NCBI RefSeq assembly: GCF_004295585.1
Contig: NZ_AP019400.1
Span: forward strand, 3,384,001 to 3,448,000
Reading direction: 5' to 3'
Length of the DNA: 64,000 bases
DNA from: Cohnella abietis
GTDB taxonomy: Bacteria; Bacillota; Bacilli; Paenibacillales; Paenibacillaceae
Made by a program: the position numbers and the translations under genes. Shown here piece by piece: positions 43,765-53,014 of this stretch (its first letter is position 1; each line of letters opens with the position of its first letter). Below the pieces are notes generated by a model, which saw only the letters and a program-made list of their open reading frames with translations, was not told where the DNA came from and did no database searches.

Positions 43765-44268
43765 ATGGGCAGATTAGTTGAAGAAGTGAAGTTGTGGAAT
43801 ACCCCAATTATTGGATCATATCACATCTGGAAATTTACTCAAGGTTATTGCGATGGTCATCCACATGGGGACGCTCCTATTGGGCTCCTACATTTTGTTG
43901 CCATGGCTATATTAACAAGTAAAGATTTATTGAAGCCTATCAGCAATCAAAGAGACGATTTGCAGTCATATGTTCGGAGTTTTGAAAATACAAAGGACTC
44001 AGATATTTTGCTTTCTATTCAACAACGAATAAGAGATAAAAGTCAATATACACTTGCTGCAATTGATACTGCTATTTCAAAAGGTTTAGTAATGTGGGAT
44101 ATGGAGAGTGGGAAATTGTATCCCTGCAAATTAATAAAACGAACTGGTCGAGGGAGAGCATTAAAAAATACTATAAAGCGTGAAGGTGAAAAAGCAGAGA
44201 TACTTGGTAAATGGTTTTCTAAACACGATCTCCTTTCTATTGAATCATATCTCAAGGTGGTATTCTAA
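43765..44268 (+). CDS. ABC-3C system middle component
   Basis: A 167-residue protein; ATG after AAGGGGGG. The opening WNTPIIGSYHIWKFTQGYC and APIGLLHFVAMAILTSKDLL match the middle component of three-component ABC systems, a small winged-helix-like adaptor between effector and ATPase. The C-terminal GRGRALKNTIKREGEKAEIL and GKWFSKHDLLSIESYLKV is also typical. The stop overlaps the ATPase start by one base (TAATG), which ensures coupled translation. Confidence 0.8.
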   Translation: MGRLVEEVKLWNTPIIGSYHIWKFTQGYCDGHPHGDAPIGLLHFVAMAILTSKDLLKPISNQRDDLQSYVRSFENTKDSDILLSIQQRIRDKSQYTLAAIDTAISKGLVMWDMESGKLYPCKLIKRTGRGRALKNTIKREGEKAEILGKWFSKHDLLSIESYLKVVF

Positions 44269-46253
44269 TGAAATTTCAAATATTAAAATTAATTATTTGG
44301 CCCAATTCTTATGAATTTGCACCCCAAATTGTATCGTTTGAGTTGGGGAAAGTGAACGTTATTACAGGAGCATCACGTACTGGGAAATCTGCTATTATTC
44401 CTATTATTGATTATTGCCTTGCGTCAAGTGATTGTTTTATTCCAATCGATACAATACGAGATTATGTATCTTGGTATGGTGTTATTATTCAAACAGAAAC
44501 AGAACAAATATTGATCTCAAGAAAAGTGCCAGCTGGAAACAAAGTGTCAAATGAATTTTATCTTTCTCGTGGTTCAGTTATTAGTATTCCTCCAATAATT
44601 GAAGAGCCAAATGAGAAAGTAGATGGTATAAAAAATATTTTGAATGTTATCGCATCAGTACCATATTTTAGTTTGAATGGTGACGAGGATGAGAAAGAAA
44701 GTTATAAAGCTCGATTAGGTTTTCGAGATTTAATGGCTTTAGTTTTTCAAAATCAGGATATTGTAGCCAATCAGAATATCTTATTTTATAAGACACATGC
44801 ACATGAACATAGGGAGAGGCTTCGGAATTGGTTTCCGTTTATATTGGGTGCTGAAGATATCGTAGTATTAACAGCAAGACAACGACTTCAATACGTTGAA
44901 AAAAGACTTCAGCAGTTAAAAAAAGAATTTGATAAAGTTAAGAATATATCTGCTTCATGGATGGCTAATATGCTTGGTCATTTGAAAATAGCAAATGAAT
45001 ATGGAATTCTAACAGAAGAAGTCTCAGATGAGACAGATCCAGATGACTTGTTAGCTGCAGCGAAGCAAATATTTGAATATATGCCTGAATCTTCAAAGAC
45101 TAAACTCGATAATATAGAATCAGCAAACAAAGAAATTGTTGAACTTGAAATTGAAGAGGAACGAATAAGTACTCAAATAGGGTTAATCAAAAAAAGGCTA
45201 AATGATGTGAATCGTTTGAAATCAGGATTGATTGACTATGGAAGTTCTCAGCGTAAAAGGGCAGATAGACTCCATATCTCACAATGGTTGGAAAGTATAG
45301 CATCAGATTCACTTGCTTGCCCAGCATGTGGAAGTGCTGAACATCCAAATTCAAATTCAGAGTTATCGAAAGTTATTACTGCATTTAAGAAGTATGAGGA
45401 ACAATCGAGAAGTGTTGCGGAAATTCCTACTTCATTTTCAAGAGAAGAAGAAAGGATCAAAATCGATTTACAGAAACTCTTAGATGAAAAAGAAAAATTA
45501 CAAAGAAGGTTTGATTTACTAATAGCTCGAGATAAAAATGCACAGAAAGAATTTCAACACAAAAAAAATATGTATTTATTTCTTGGTCATCTAAAAGCAT
45601 CAATTGAAACATTCGAAAGACTTGTTGATGGGGGAGATCTTCAGGAGGAAATATTCACCCTTGAAACAGAATATTTTGAATTACTAAAAAAGGTAGATCA
45701 GGGGAAAGTCCGACAAAGAATTGATAATGCGACCGCAATTATTTCCCAAGGGATTTTAGAGCACTTAAAAACTCTAGATGTTGAAGATAAATATCGTAAA
45801 ATAGCTCCGAAATTTAGCGTTAAGGATCTAAATATCTCCGTTCTGAGTAATGACGATCATTGGCATTTTCTTGCTGAAGTTGGAAGTGCTTCAAATTGGG
45901 TCTCGTTTCATATAGCTTTAATGTGTTCTTTGCAAGAATATTTTTTAGAGCTTGAACCATCTTGTGTTCCAAGCTTCGTAATATTCGATCAGCCCAGTCA
46001 AGTCTATTTTCCAAAACTCAAGAAATTTGATCCTAATCTTGAATATGATGCAGAATACGATGATGAAGATGTCAGCGCAGTAAAAAGTATGTTCAAAACC
46101 ATCGCTAAATCAGTAGTGGCCAAGAAGGGAGCTTGGCAGTGCATCATTCTTGATCATGCAGATAGTGATATATATGGTGACATCGATGGGGTCCATGAAG
46201 TGGTTGAATGGAGAAATGGAAAAAAATTAATACCAGAAGAATGGTACATATAA
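44268..46253 (+). CDS. ABC-3C system ATPase, DUF3732 family, with zinc hook
   Basis: A 661-residue SMC/Rad50-like ATPase; ATG after CAAGGTGG. Walker A is GASRTGKS at 34-41, close to the N-terminus. Long coiled coils (about 200-350 and 370-500) flank a zinc hook CPACG (Cys 351, Cys 354), as in Rad50. The Walker B region VIFDQPSQVYFP has Asp 574-Gln 575 where most ABC ATPases have Asp-Glu, characteristic of this family. IILDHAD supplies the H-loop. It probably senses invader DNA or replication intermediates and licenses the effector. Confidence 0.85.
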   Translation: MKFQILKLIIWPNSYEFAPQIVSFELGKVNVITGASRTGKSAIIPIIDYCLASSDCFIPIDTIRDYVSWYGVIIQTETEQILISRKVPAGNKVSNEFYLSRGSVISIPPIIEEPNEKVDGIKNILNVIASVPYFSLNGDEDEKESYKARLGFRDLMALVFQNQDIVANQNILFYKTHAHEHRERLRNWFPFILGAEDIVVLTARQRLQYVEKRLQQLKKEFDKVKNISASWMANMLGHLKIANEYGILTEEVSDETDPDDLLAAAKQIFEYMPESSKTKLDNIESANKEIVELEIEEERISTQIGLIKKRLNDVNRLKSGLIDYGSSQRKRADRLHISQWLESIASDSLACPACGSAEHPNSNSELSKVITAFKKYEEQSRSVAEIPTSFSREEERIKIDLQKLLDEKEKLQRRFDLLIARDKNAQKEFQHKKNMYLFLGHLKASIETFERLVDGGDLQEEIFTLETEYFELLKKVDQGKVRQRIDNATAIISQGILEHLKTLDVEDKYRKIAPKFSVKDLNISVLSNDDHWHFLAEVGSASNWVSFHIALMCSLQEYFLELEPSCVPSFVIFDQPSQVYFPKLKKFDPNLEYDAEYDDEDVSAVKSMFKTIAKSVVAKKGAWQCIILDHADSDIYGDIDGVHEVVEWRNGKKLIPEEWYI

Positions 46254-46720
46254 GTTTTAATACTCTCATCGAAAGGCATTGGACAATTGCAATAAAAGAA
46301 TTACACAAAAAACTTTACATGCTTCAGTAAATACGAGAACTATATTTGACAATCACTATTTACAGCTTATAAAAATAACAAAATAATCTTAAAATCTTGC
46401 CTTAATAATAAAAAGATATGAAACTCGATGACAACGCATTACGCTATAAATTAATCGTCGAGAATTGCCTAATCTTTTCGACCTTACTCACATAACCCAT
46501 TGAACTGGTGCGTGGGAGTAAGGAAGCGTTGATAAAACAAGACGAAAAAACATACTTTTTCTTAGCTATTAAATATAGCACTAGGTATAGCACAGTAGGG
46601 AGCAATGAGAATTACATAAACAATTTAACAAATGCTATTACTCTACCACACATTACGATAGAATGGTGAAATTAATCTTTTGTTACAATATAGGGTATTC
46701 ATACAAGTGAGGCAAACTTT
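46254..46720. other. Intergenic stretch with no recognised gene
   Basis: AT-rich, with stops in all frames and no clear repeat, RNA gene or strong terminator. It separates the ABC-3C operon from the membrane-protein gene, so the latter probably has its own promoter here. Confidence 0.5.
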
Positions 46721-47695
46721 ATGTACAATACACTAGAAAACATAAAAAATCTATTAGAAACAAATATGTTCAGTGGAGTCATTGGAACTATTCTTATTAC
46801 TTTTTTCTCTCCTATTATTATTTCAGTTATTAAACTATCTAAAATTAATCTTCCAAATGAAGAATTACTTTTTTGGAGTAATGCTTCAAAATTCTTTAGA
46901 GGGATCTTAATGCTTTTGATGTTGATGTTTATTACCATGACGTTGGTAGTTACATTAGTATTCCTACAACCTGAAAATCAATCTCAGTGGATTATTATTT
47001 ACTTGGGAGTAATAATGTTTTCTCCTTACTCTTATATCCCCTTGTATTGTATGATTATTTTCGTAATTTTATTTTCATATTTAGTTATATTTTTGAAGAA
47101 ATTCACTTTGTTTTTATTTAAGTTTATCAAACCATCAATTTTGTCATGGATTGTTCGTACTCATAGAATCGTTCTTTTAATTTATTTAATGTTTTTAACT
47201 TTATACTATTTTCTCATCTCGTACGTGTATTTATATAATTTGAGGGTTCCTAGTGTGGATACAACATTTGGAAAAACCTCTTATGAATTTATACCTGAAC
47301 TATCTTTGGTATTCGTAATCATTGCTGTTCCAGTCATTTCAATTGGATCATTTATCCAGCGTAAAAACATCTATTTAAATATTAAAATGAGAGATGGGAT
47401 TGAACATTTCAGGAAACATTTAGTGAATCCTAATCTGGGTGGCTACATGCTACTAAGCGATACTAAGAATACAGATGATGAAAACAAAATGATGGTCCCT
47501 AGAAATGATATAGTTAATATTTCATATATTTATGTTAATACTTTATTTGAGCAGGAACAGATTACTTTTGAAGAGTTTAATGAGCAATCCACAACATCTT
47601 CTAAATTAGTGTTAGAAAGTCATTTCAATGATGATGAAAAAGCCTTAATAAGATCATTAGCTAGGAAAAGTAGAACTGATTATTATAGGGAGTAG
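46721..47695 (+). CDS. Membrane protein of unknown function in the defence island
   Basis: A 324-residue protein; the leader has only a weak GTGAGGC SD. About six hydrophobic segments fall between residues 15 and 215 (FSGVIGTILITFFSPIIISV; GILMLLMLMFITMTLVVTLV; IPLYCMIIFVILFSYLVIFL; VLLIYLMFLTLYYFLISYVY; LSLVFVIIAVPVISIG). A cytosolic C-terminal domain of about 105 residues follows (ISYIYVNTLFEQEQITFEEF and LVLESHFNDDEKALIRSLAR). I do not recognise a family. Codon use is as AT-rich as its neighbours. It precedes the DUF6602 nuclease-like gene and may act with it. Confidence 0.75.
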   Translation: MYNTLENIKNLLETNMFSGVIGTILITFFSPIIISVIKLSKINLPNEELLFWSNASKFFRGILMLLMLMFITMTLVVTLVFLQPENQSQWIIIYLGVIMFSPYSYIPLYCMIIFVILFSYLVIFLKKFTLFLFKFIKPSILSWIVRTHRIVLLIYLMFLTLYYFLISYVYLYNLRVPSVDTTFGKTSYEFIPELSLVFVIIAVPVISIGSFIQRKNIYLNIKMRDGIEHFRKHLVNPNLGGYMLLSDTKNTDDENKMMVPRNDIVNISYIYVNTLFEQEQITFEEFNEQSTTSSKLVLESHFNDDEKALIRSLARKSRTDYYRE

Positions 47696-47805
47696 TATCC
47701 TGTAAAACTTTTTGCTTTTTGTTCCAATAGATTAAATCTTTATGCTTAAATATTACTGAACTGATCTGGATTTATAAAAATGAAATCCCTTCAGGAAAAA
47801 GACAA

Positions 47806-47997
47806 ATGTTGCAATATCAATCATTTCTTTATTTAATTACCACGCAAGATGGCTTTCATTGTTTGCTTAAACGATTGGAATTGTGCGTTGAACTGCATAA
47901 CGAAATGGGAAGGCATAAAGTAAAGAGTTTGCTGTCTTATAGCCAGTATGTAAGAATGAACGATATCTGCGACAATATATTTCTGAGATTTTTTTAA
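47806..47997 (+). CDS. Doubtful small ORF
   Basis: A 63-codon frame with an AGGAAAA-type leader. The product is mixed, with no hydrophobic segment or known motif (RLELCVELHNEMGRHKVKSL). It ends 8 bp before the DUF6602 frame opens. It may be a short gene of the island, a remnant, or chance. Confidence 0.22.
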   Translation: MLQYQSFLYLITTQDGFHCLLKRLELCVELHNEMGRHKVKSLLSYSQYVRMNDICDNIFLRFF

Positions 47998-48038
47998 TCT
48001 TTTGAATGAATTCTAATATTAAGTTAGGCGGAGATAGA

Positions 48039-48863
48039 GTGCCGAATTATTTAGAGTATCAGAAGTCAATAGCTTCTGAATTTAAGGCATATGAAAAGAG
48101 GGTTAGGCACCTCATAGATGATGCTCATTGGGTAGAAGAAGGAAGATATAAAGAAATTATACTTATGAATTATTTGAAGCGTATTTTACCTAAGCACATT
48201 TCGGTTGGAACCGGATTTATTCGGAATCAAGATACCATAACTCACCAGATTGATATTATTATTTATGATAATACTTACCCCCTATTATTTTCCGAAGGTG
48301 ACTTTATTATTGCGGTTCCTGAGAATGTAATTGGGATTATTGAAGTTAAGTCTAATATTGTACCCAGTGATTTATGTGACATTATAAAAAAATCGAATCA
48401 TAATGCCTCTATTATTTGTGGAAATTCAAACAAGATGTTGTTTAATGGAGTTTTTTCTTACAACAGTATTGAAGAATCTGCCCAATACATTCTAAAATTA
48501 AAGACAATTGAATATAAGCAGATATTAGAAAAGCAATTCACTAATCAGATTATCTCTAATAAATTATCTTCATGTGTGAACCATATTGTCTTAGGAACGA
48601 AGTATTTCATAAAATTATGGGCAAGTGGAGTAACCCATGAAAAAAAGCATGATGAATGGAAAGGAGCACCTCCGCACTATAGTTTTTATAATATGCAGGA
48701 AGGATTAGCTTTTTCTTATTTTCTTTCAAATTTGCAGGAAGTGATAATTAGAAAGTTAACAGGAAAATATGTTGAAGAATTGTCAGGAGCATTAAGTGCT
48801 TACTTTTATCCCATTCCAGAGGGGAAAGAGGCGCGTCTAGTTGAACGGATAGAGTTGAGGTGA
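48039..48863 (+). CDS. DUF6602 family protein, predicted PD-(D/E)xK nuclease
   Basis: A 274-residue protein from the GTG at 48039, preceded by AGGCGGAG; an ATG at 48006 has no SD. Catalytic-type residues are Glu 39 (GRYKEIILMNYL), Asp 72 (HQIDIIIYDN) and Glu 102-Val-Lys 104 (IGIIEVKSNI), the order expected of a restriction-endonuclease fold. LPKHISVGTGFIRNQ between the first two is the DUF6602 signature. Family members are found in defence contexts, but no mechanism is established. It lies next to the membrane-protein gene and the ABC-3C operon. Confidence 0.78.
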   Translation: MPNYLEYQKSIASEFKAYEKRVRHLIDDAHWVEEGRYKEIILMNYLKRILPKHISVGTGFIRNQDTITHQIDIIIYDNTYPLLFSEGDFIIAVPENVIGIIEVKSNIVPSDLCDIIKKSNHNASIICGNSNKMLFNGVFSYNSIEESAQYILKLKTIEYKQILEKQFTNQIISNKLSSCVNHIVLGTKYFIKLWASGVTHEKKHDEWKGAPPHYSFYNMQEGLAFSYFLSNLQEVIIRKLTGKYVEELSGALSAYFYPIPEGKEARLVERIELR

Positions 48864-49080
48864 GAATCTATCGCTTCTCTTTATGAATTTAAAATTGACT
48901 TGTATTTGTATACTTCATGAATCTATTCATCCCAATATATCCCAATATATTAAGGTAATATTGTTTTGTTAATTGCAAAAGTGAAACAGGAAAACAACCC
49001 TGACTTCTCTTTTTTTCCATAGGTTACAGCTATGGTTATTAACCCACGCATCCCCACTGCTGACGGGATGTTAGAGCGAC

Positions 49081-49613
49081 TCAACTATCAATAAACAACC
49101 CTTCCCTATCTAACTGCAATCGACTAGATGTCATTTGTATGATTAATTCCTCCAATGCGGATAAGGTTGCGATTATACACACGACAGTTGTCCAAATGGT
49201 GTGGTGGGTGAAGGGAAGCCATAGGGGAGTTATGAATAAGAAGATACCGGTGAGTTTGTTACCGTATGTATGAATGCTTGCGTAGGTTTGGAATTTGTAC
49301 AGGGCGACTACAATTGATGCTACACGAATGAGTCCGATCATGATGATCCATATGATGATTCCAAGGGTAAGTCTAGAAACGGATACAATGTATATAATGA
49401 GATGCCTACCAGTATCATGTCGGCAGCGGAATCCAGCTTTGCTCCAAGGCTGCTTGTCGTACCGGTCTTTCTGGCAATTGGCCCGTCTATGAGGTCGGTG
49501 AATCCGCAAAGGATATAGATTGTAAGAAAAGCCGAGCTAAGCGGCGTGAGGAATAACAGCATGAGTGCCAGAACGATTCTGCTAAGCGTTATACAGTTGG
49601 GTACAACCTTCAA
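49081..49613 (-). pseudogene. CDP-alcohol phosphatidyltransferase, frameshifted
   Basis: Two minus-strand frames encode one protein. The N-terminal half (from 49613) has NCITLSRIVLALMLLFLTP and the catalytic DG..AR....G..D..AD motif as DGPIARKTGTTSSLGAKLDS and AADMILVG. It then fails after LYPFLDLPL. The second frame resumes at GIIIWIIMIGLIRVASIVVA and ends LDREGLFIDS at 49081. A one-base loss in the run at about 49364-49368 explains the break. The intact enzyme would be about 178 residues, normal for this phospholipid-synthesis family. It may be a true pseudogene or a sequencing error. Confidence 0.85.
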
Positions 49614-49728
49614 CTCAATCCCACCTTTGTTTACCTTAGTTTATTGTACCAGAGGTTGGGCACATGCTAGCCTACTTTGATGGAATGGTACGTAAATAAA
49701 TCACAACAGACGCTGCTGCCAATAGTAA

Positions 49729-49762
49729 AACCTCAAAGGAAAATCCCTTGAGGTTTTTTGAC
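49729..49762. terminator. Bidirectional terminator
   Basis: The stem AAACCTCAAAGG pairs with CCCTTGAGGTTT, with T-runs on both strands. It ends the acetyltransferase transcript (minus). Confidence 0.85.
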
Positions 49763-49817
49763 GTTCTTTTCCGGCTAGCCGCTGCATTCTATTGGTTTAT
49801 TACATTCCCATTTCACT

Positions 49818-50384
49818 CTAAAGCTCAATATTCCTAATTATTTTCGCCGGATTGCCGCCCACTACAGTATTGGCTGGAACGTTCTTGGTTACGACTGCGC
49901 CAGATGCGATTACGACGTTGTCCCCTATAGTTACACCTGGATTAATGACAGCTCGCCCACCAATCCACACGTTATTTCCTATTGTTACTGGCTTGCCATA
50001 CTCTGGCCCGGCAATCCGCTCGAGAGGTTGAATGGGGTGAGTGGCCGTGTAAATATGCACACCAGGGGCAATGAAACAATTATCTCCTATATGAACTTCA
50101 CAGACATCCAGAATAGTACAGTCGAAGTTAGCGTAGAAATTTTCTCCGACATGAATGTTATAACCGTAGTCACACCGAATGTTGGGCTCGATAAATAAAT
50201 TTTCTCCTGTTGAACCAAATAGAGATTTTAAGAGACTTGTGCGATGCTCAATTTCATTTTCAGAAGTTTGATTATAGATTCGTGCTGTTCTTCTTGCAAA
50301 TTCTCTTTCTTTGGTTAACTGTGGGTCAGAAGACAAATACAATTCCCCATCGAGCATTTTCTCTTTTTCGGTTTTGGCAGTCAT
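49818..50384 (-). CDS. maa: Maltose/galactoside O-acetyltransferase (sugar acetyltransferase)
   Basis: A 188-residue left-handed beta-helix (hexapeptide) acetyltransferase; ATG after AGAAGGGAAG on the minus strand. The N-terminal Mac domain is [18 protein letters not shown]. The catalytic His 116 is in [11 protein letters not shown]. Hexapeptide coils run from about 70 to 180 ([33 protein letters not shown]). It uses acetyl-CoA to acetylate maltose, glucose or galactosides, probably for detoxifying excess sugars. Usual length for Maa. Confidence 0.93.
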   Translation of the reverse strand: MTAKTEKEKMLDGELYLSSDPQLTKEREFARRTARIYNQTSENEIEHRTSLLKSLFGSTGENLFIEPNIRCDYGYNIHVGENFYANFDCTILDVCEVHIGDNCFIAPGVHIYTATHPIQPLERIAGPEYGKPVTIGNNVWIGGRAVINPGVTIGDNVVIASGAVVTKNVPANTVVGGNPAKIIRNIEL

Positions 50385-50592
50385 AATAAACTTCCCTTCT
50401 TATTGGTAATCTAACTATCATCCCGACACGAGGTCGAGTACACTATGCTTGACAGTTGATGTCCTTTTTTATTATATTCCTATTATCAAAACAGTTCTTA
50501 AAAGTGTTTTAATAAGTGGGTTGTTACTATGATATACGAGGATGGGCCAGAGAGCAATATGAAGTAAATGGATATGGAGAGGAAGTATTAGA

Positions 50593-51159
50593 ATGAGATT
50601 ACCTATAAATGAAGAGATTACGTATGCATACCCGGGTATGGTGGCAGTCGTTACATCGCGATACAATGGGAAGCAAAACATTATGGCGTCTGGGTGGCAC
50701 ACATACATTGGATCATCACCGGGCATATATGGGATATCCCTTCGCAAGGAGACGTATTCCTATGAGCTGATAGAACAGAGCGGGGCATTTGGGGTGCATT
50801 TTATGCCTGCAAGATGCTCGGAAATGATTCAAGCCGTGGGAACATTTAGTGGACGAGACGTGGACAAGTTCGATAAGTTCAACATCAGTTATGATGATGG
50901 GCTCAAAGCAGATATTCCAGTGCTGACGGATGCCTATTTTTCCTATGAATGCAGAACAATGAACATTACAACGTACGGAGATCATGAATGGATCGCTGGT
51001 GAAATCGTGCAACGCTATAAGGACAATGATTTTTTCTTGGAAAATGGTTTGCCTGACTTCGCTAAATTAGAAATCCCACTATATTTGGGACGCTCTACCT
51101 ATAGGACGTTAAATCAGTCTACCGAGGAAAAAATCCACCTTTTACATCTTAATAAATAG
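50593..51159 (+). CDS. Flavin reductase-like domain protein
   Basis: A 188-residue protein of the flavin reductase/DIM6 group (split-barrel FMN-binding fold); ATG after GAGAGGAAG. Matching features are GMVAVVTSRYNGKQNIMASG, then GWHTYIGSSPGIYGISLRK, SGAFGVHFMPARC and WIAGEIVQRY. Members bind FMN and reduce it with NAD(P)H, or act as flavoredoxins. The gene stands alone. It could supply reduced FMN to monooxygenases, but it is 16 kb from the LLM genes. Confidence 0.87.
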   Translation: MRLPINEEITYAYPGMVAVVTSRYNGKQNIMASGWHTYIGSSPGIYGISLRKETYSYELIEQSGAFGVHFMPARCSEMIQAVGTFSGRDVDKFDKFNISYDDGLKADIPVLTDAYFSYECRTMNITTYGDHEWIAGEIVQRYKDNDFFLENGLPDFAKLEIPLYLGRSTYRTLNQSTEEKIHLLHLNK

Positions 51160-51193
51160 GCGCTGACTCATTTCGACATTAGCTATAGAAGAG

Positions 51194-52234
51194 GTGTATA
51201 GAATTAGTCAGATAACGAACAACTCCATTCGAGTTAAAAAAATTAACCAAGAGCTTATTAAGCAAGCCTTAAAGGATATGAAGCAGGGAACGAAATCTAT
51301 GATAGCAGGCGCAACAGGGTTAAGCGTGGCTACCTGCGGAAATATTCTTAATGAATTCCTCACAACAGGTGAAGTTATTGAGACTGAATTGGAGCAGCCG
51401 AATGGAGGGAGACCAGCAAGACGTTTTGTCTACAATTCTAACTTTGCCTATATCGCTTGCATCTATGCTAGCTCTGAAGGCGGTCAACATTCTTTAACGT
51501 ATACGGTTGCGAATTTACTAGGTGAAGTGGTGGATGATGGATTCCTTGCCGTTGAACTGGCAAACCTTACTGCGATTGAGCATCTAATCGAAATGCTGAT
51601 TGCCAAGTACCCAGAGATTAATGCCGTTGGTATTGGAATTCCAGGACTTGTCCATCAAGGTGTTATTAACGTTTGTGATATTGATGAGTTAATTAATGTT
51701 CCGCTAGAAGCACGGTTGAAAGAGAAATATGAGCTTGAGGTTACAGTAGATAATGATATGAATTTGAGTGTTTATGGTTTCTATAAAAAGCAGAATTATG
51801 AAGAAGATAAAACGATTGCCGTGGTTACCTTCCCAAGGAATAACTTTCCTGGGTCGGGTATGATGATTGACGGGCACATTCATAAGGGAGCTACTCAATT
51901 TGCCGGGGAAGTTTCCTTCTTGCCCTTCGGTATTTCACGAAAGGAGCAAATTACTCAGCTACATCAGCAAGATACATTTGTGGCATTAGCAGCTAAGACG
52001 ATTATGTCACTGATTGCTGTTATTAACCCTGAGACAATTGCTCTGACTGGAGAATTGGTGAAAGAAGAGCATATTGAGGGTATATGCAAGCTTTGCGTGG
52101 GCGTGATACCTGAAGAGCATATGCCACAAATTATCGTTTTAGATGATCCGCATCATTACTATATGAACGGATTAATTGCTGTCACCCTTGAAAGCTTGAG
52201 CTATAACCTGCAGCTTGTTGAGAAGAGGCGTTAA
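51194..52234 (+). CDS. ROK-family transcriptional regulator
   Basis: About 346 residues. An N-terminal winged HTH (RVKKINQELIKQALKDMKQG, ATGLSVATCGNILNEF) is followed by a ROK sugar-kinase-like domain (VGIGIPGLVHQGV at about 150-162; PETIALTGELV). The GTG at 51194 lies inside the purine-rich GAGGTG, which looks like the SD itself; an ATT at 51203, 6 nt downstream, would be the spaced start (see findings). The ROK zinc-binding cysteine cluster is not evident. It probably represses a sugar gene set; target unknown. Confidence 0.88.
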   Translation: MYRISQITNNSIRVKKINQELIKQALKDMKQGTKSMIAGATGLSVATCGNILNEFLTTGEVIETELEQPNGGRPARRFVYNSNFAYIACIYASSEGGQHSLTYTVANLLGEVVDDGFLAVELANLTAIEHLIEMLIAKYPEINAVGIGIPGLVHQGVINVCDIDELINVPLEARLKEKYELEVTVDNDMNLSVYGFYKKQNYEEDKTIAVVTFPRNNFPGSGMMIDGHIHKGATQFAGEVSFLPFGISRKEQITQLHQQDTFVALAAKTIMSLIAVINPETIALTGELVKEEHIEGICKLCVGVIPEEHMPQIIVLDDPHHYYMNGLIAVTLESLSYNLQLVEKRR

Positions 52235-52249
52235 GACATTGGATACTCA

Positions 52250-52828
52250 TTACCCCATAGGAAAAACCTCGTTTTTCTCGTACAGCTTCCGCACTTGCTC
52301 TGCCATATACTCTGGGGTATGTGGCATTTTATTGCGAATCCACCATTCCAAAATACCAACGAAAGCCGAGGCCATGAATTGGGCATTCAGTTCATTGTCT
52401 ATTTCCGGTTGAAGGTCTTGCCTATCGAGCTTCTCTTTAAGGTTTACTGACACGAAGTGCTGTAGACGTTCCCGGAATACGGATGTTCTTTGATTGTTAA
52501 GCATGGCCGAGAAGAACAGATAGTTTGTTCCGAAATAATCGAATACCGGCTTCAGATCGCTGACCAGCGGTGTTATTTCCTGATTTAATTCATTTCTGCT
52601 GCAAAAAGTGATCAATCTCCTCAAATGCTCCTCAATGCATTTATCCAGCAGGTCGTATTTGTCGATGTAGTGCAGATAGATGGTCCCACGGTTAACGTTG
52701 GCTCGATCTGCGATGTCGTTGATCGTAATTTGCTCAAGCTCTTTTTCGGAAAAAAGCTCCAGAAACGCCTTGTTAATGGCTTCCTTTGTTCTAATAATTC
52801 TCCGATCAATCTTCGTTTCGATCTCCAT
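52250..52828 (-). CDS. TetR/AcrR-family repressor
   Basis: A 192-residue regulator; ATG after CTGGAGGGGG on the minus strand. The N-terminal HTH is ITINDIADRANVNRGTIYLH, then YIDKYDLLDKCIEEHL. The rest is a helical ligand and dimer domain with LNAQFMASAFVGILEWWIRN near the C-terminus. It is divergent from the SDR gene at 53015 and likely represses both through the AACGGCCGTT site between them. Confidence 0.93.
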   Translation of the reverse strand: MEIETKIDRRIIRTKEAINKAFLELFSEKELEQITINDIADRANVNRGTIYLHYIDKYDLLDKCIEEHLRRLITFCSRNELNQEITPLVSDLKPVFDYFGTNYLFFSAMLNNQRTSVFRERLQHFVSVNLKEKLDRQDLQPEIDNELNAQFMASAFVGILEWWIRNKMPHTPEYMAEQVRKLYEKNEVFPMG

Positions 52829-52850
52829 TATTCGATTGCCCCCTCCAGTT

Positions 52851-52991
52851 ATTGAACAATTCCATCACATCTGTTGTATATGAAACAAAAGCGCATGTAT
52901 TAACGATTGAATAGAAATAGCTTCTCTATATAATATTAATCAACGGCCGTTAGATAATCAACACAAATTCAATAACGTACAATTGTTCAAT
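52851..52991. promoter_or_regulatory. Inverted repeats bracketing the TetR/SDR intergenic region
   Basis: ATTGAACAATT (52851-52861) and AATTGTTCAAT (52981-52991) form a perfect 11-bp inverted pair lying just upstream of each divergent gene. They may be extra operator half-sites, allow looping, or be chance. Confidence 0.4.
52940..52953. promoter_or_regulatory. Palindromic operator, probable TetR site
   Basis: TCAACGGCCGTTAG contains the perfect palindrome AACGGCCGTT in an otherwise AT-rich divergent intergenic region. It is placed near a TATAAT (52929-52934) that could serve either gene. Confidence 0.6.
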
Positions 52992-53014
52992 AAACTTAAA
53001 GGGGCGATAATAAA

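Noticed and set aside
48901..48960. Direct repeat CCCAATATAT CCCAATATAT after the DUF6602 gene as an att site
   Set aside because: A simple short duplication; no integrase gene or matching copy was found in the window.
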